A DNA stretch of 6,599 bases from CAKSQL01 sp045606465. Lineage in GTDB: Bacteria > Bacillota > Clostridia > UBA1381. The first letter of the stretch is position 1. Each line of letters starts with the position of its first letter. Shown here piece after piece: positions 6,366 to 6,599 of this stretch. The notes beneath the pieces were generated by a model that saw only the letters and a program-made list of their open reading frames with translations, had not been told where the DNA came from and did no database searches. Position numbers and translations under genes: made by a program. The DNA lies in NCBI GenBank assembly GCA_045606465.1, contig JAZURZ010000071.1, positions 1-6,599 on the forward strand, given 5' to 3'.

Positions 6366-6390
6366 TGATTTCATCTTTTTAATGAAATCA
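6366..6390. repeat. Perfect 9-bp hairpin with 7-nt loop
   Basis: TGATTTCAT (6366-6374) and ATGAAATCA (6382-6390) are exact reverse complements around CTTTTTA. It sits at the DUF559-proximal end of the structured region. No U tract is placed correctly for termination on either strand. Confidence 0.65.
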
Positions 6391-6427
6391 TTATATGCTC
6401 ATGTGATATTAGAGACAAAATTTTTTA

Positions 6428-6475
6428 AAGGCTTCCCCTCGAGGGGAAGCTGTCACGAAGTGACTGATGAGGTGT
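6428..6475. repeat. GC-rich double-hairpin palindromic repeat at the end of the DUF559 gene
   Basis: A perfect 20-bp palindrome, GCTTCCCCTCGAGGGGAAGC (6431-6450), is followed one base later by GTCAC-GAA-GTGAC (6452-6464) and then TGATGAGGTG. It stands out as a GC-rich block in AT-rich DNA. From general knowledge, this type of repeat is dispersed in many gut Clostridia genomes and is often found beside DUF559 genes. On the minus strand it directly ends the DUF559 transcript, and the palindrome is followed by CCTTT, so it may also help terminate transcription. Confidence 0.8.
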
Positions 6476-6599
6476 TTATTTCATTCAGTATATCTTCGCA
6501 AACATTTTCAAATTTCTTATTGATATCTAAATTCGAATATCTCAATACTTTAATTCCTAAATTGTTTAGAAATGTATCTCTTTTTGCGTCATTTTCTAT
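6453..6599 (-). CDS. DUF559 domain protein, C-terminal 48 residues only (5' part beyond the window)
   Basis: The frame enters at the window edge and stops at TGA 6453-6455. The visible protein begins IENDAKRDTFLNNLGIKVLR and continues YSNLDINKKFENVCEDILNEI, the C-terminal end of the DUF559 family, which is related to Vsr-type very-short-patch and other PD-(D/E)XK nucleases. In full-length relatives the catalytic residues lie in the part before and around this stretch, so activity cannot be judged. The last residues (NTSSVTS) and the stop codon are encoded by the palindromic repeat rather than by family-conserved sequence. The gene probably arrived together with the repeat. Many relatives are small stand-alone genes in repeat-flanked cassettes. 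Confidence 0.85.
   Translation of the reverse strand: MENDAKRDTFLNNLGIKVLRYSNLDINKKFENVCEDILNEINTSSVTS

Larger units (their letters stand above)
6181..6412. repeat. Gene-free, hairpin-rich AT-rich region, probable MITE-like or dispersed element
   Basis: No credible gene lies in 6136-6452; a 64-codon frame here simply reads through the hairpins. The visible structure is a GCGATAT-rich stretch (6199-6240) with tandem GCTCG, an AATAAT-rich stretch (6262-6295), and three hairpins: GAAAATCGC/GCGATTTTC with a 3-nt loop (6300-6320), CAAATGC/GCATTTG with a 3-nt loop (6329-6345), and TGATTTCAT/ATGAAATCA with a 7-nt loop (6366-6390). The stretches ATATGCTCGTGCGATAT-like (6200-6229) and ATATGCTCATGTGATATT (6393-6410) are related, as if marking two edges. 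Similar structured intergenic DNA recurs in Clostridia; element status is inferred. Confidence 0.45.

Noticed and set aside
6180..6374. A 64-codon minus-strand frame (asparagine- and tyrosine-rich)
   Set aside because: It reads straight through the hairpins and AATAAT-rich DNA, lacks a ribosome binding site and looks like translated intergenic DNA.

Overview
The window looks like a low-GC, anaerobic Firmicute, most likely a Clostridia-class gut or sediment organism. The signs are AT-rich intergenic DNA, AGGAGG-type ribosome binding sites, TTG and GTG starts, sigma-A promoters with near-consensus boxes, a rubrerythrin, an S-layer-homology (SLH) protein, a lipobox lipoprotein, and a C-terminal DUF559 tail attached to a palindromic GC-rich repeat. 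Every supported gene is on the minus strand, so transcription runs from high to low coordinates.

Layout in order of transcription. 6453-6599: the last 48 residues of a DUF559 (Vsr/PD-(D/E)XK-like) protein, whose stop codon lies inside a double-hairpin repeat (6428-6475). 6136-6427: no gene; AT-rich DNA with several hairpins, resembling a non-autonomous mobile or dispersed element. 5038-6135, 4138-5010 and 3000-4115: a tight three-gene cluster with 27 and 22 nt gaps, encoding an ArsB/NhaD-SLC13-type anion permease, an EamA/DMT exporter and a CapA-like metallophosphatase lipoprotein. 2219-2893: rubrerythrin with its own promoter, and an abnormal C-terminal tail that runs through a strong intrinsic terminator. 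1344-2093: a single-pass membrane protein of unknown function behind a perfect TTGACA-17-TATAAT promoter. 1-1294: a reading frame that starts as a secreted SLH protein 49 nt downstream of the previous gene.

The most unusual object is that last frame. It stays open for 431 codons to the window edge but contains pieces of three unrelated families joined in frame: signal peptide plus three SLH domains (residues 1-205), an internal piece of a type I restriction HsdR subunit with the Walker A motif (about 206-388), and a piece of a U32-family peptidase (about 389-431). GC content changes with the segments: about 46% in the SLH part, 40% in the HsdR part and 53% in the U32 part. This is either a real patchwork gene or a metagenome assembly chimera. 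The sequence alone cannot decide, and the assembly explanation should be tested first.

Functionally, the membrane protein and SLH protein look like one cell-envelope transcription unit. Rubrerythrin is a stand-alone peroxide-defence gene. The permease/EamA/CapA cluster is an envelope and transport operon whose substrates cannot be read from sequence.
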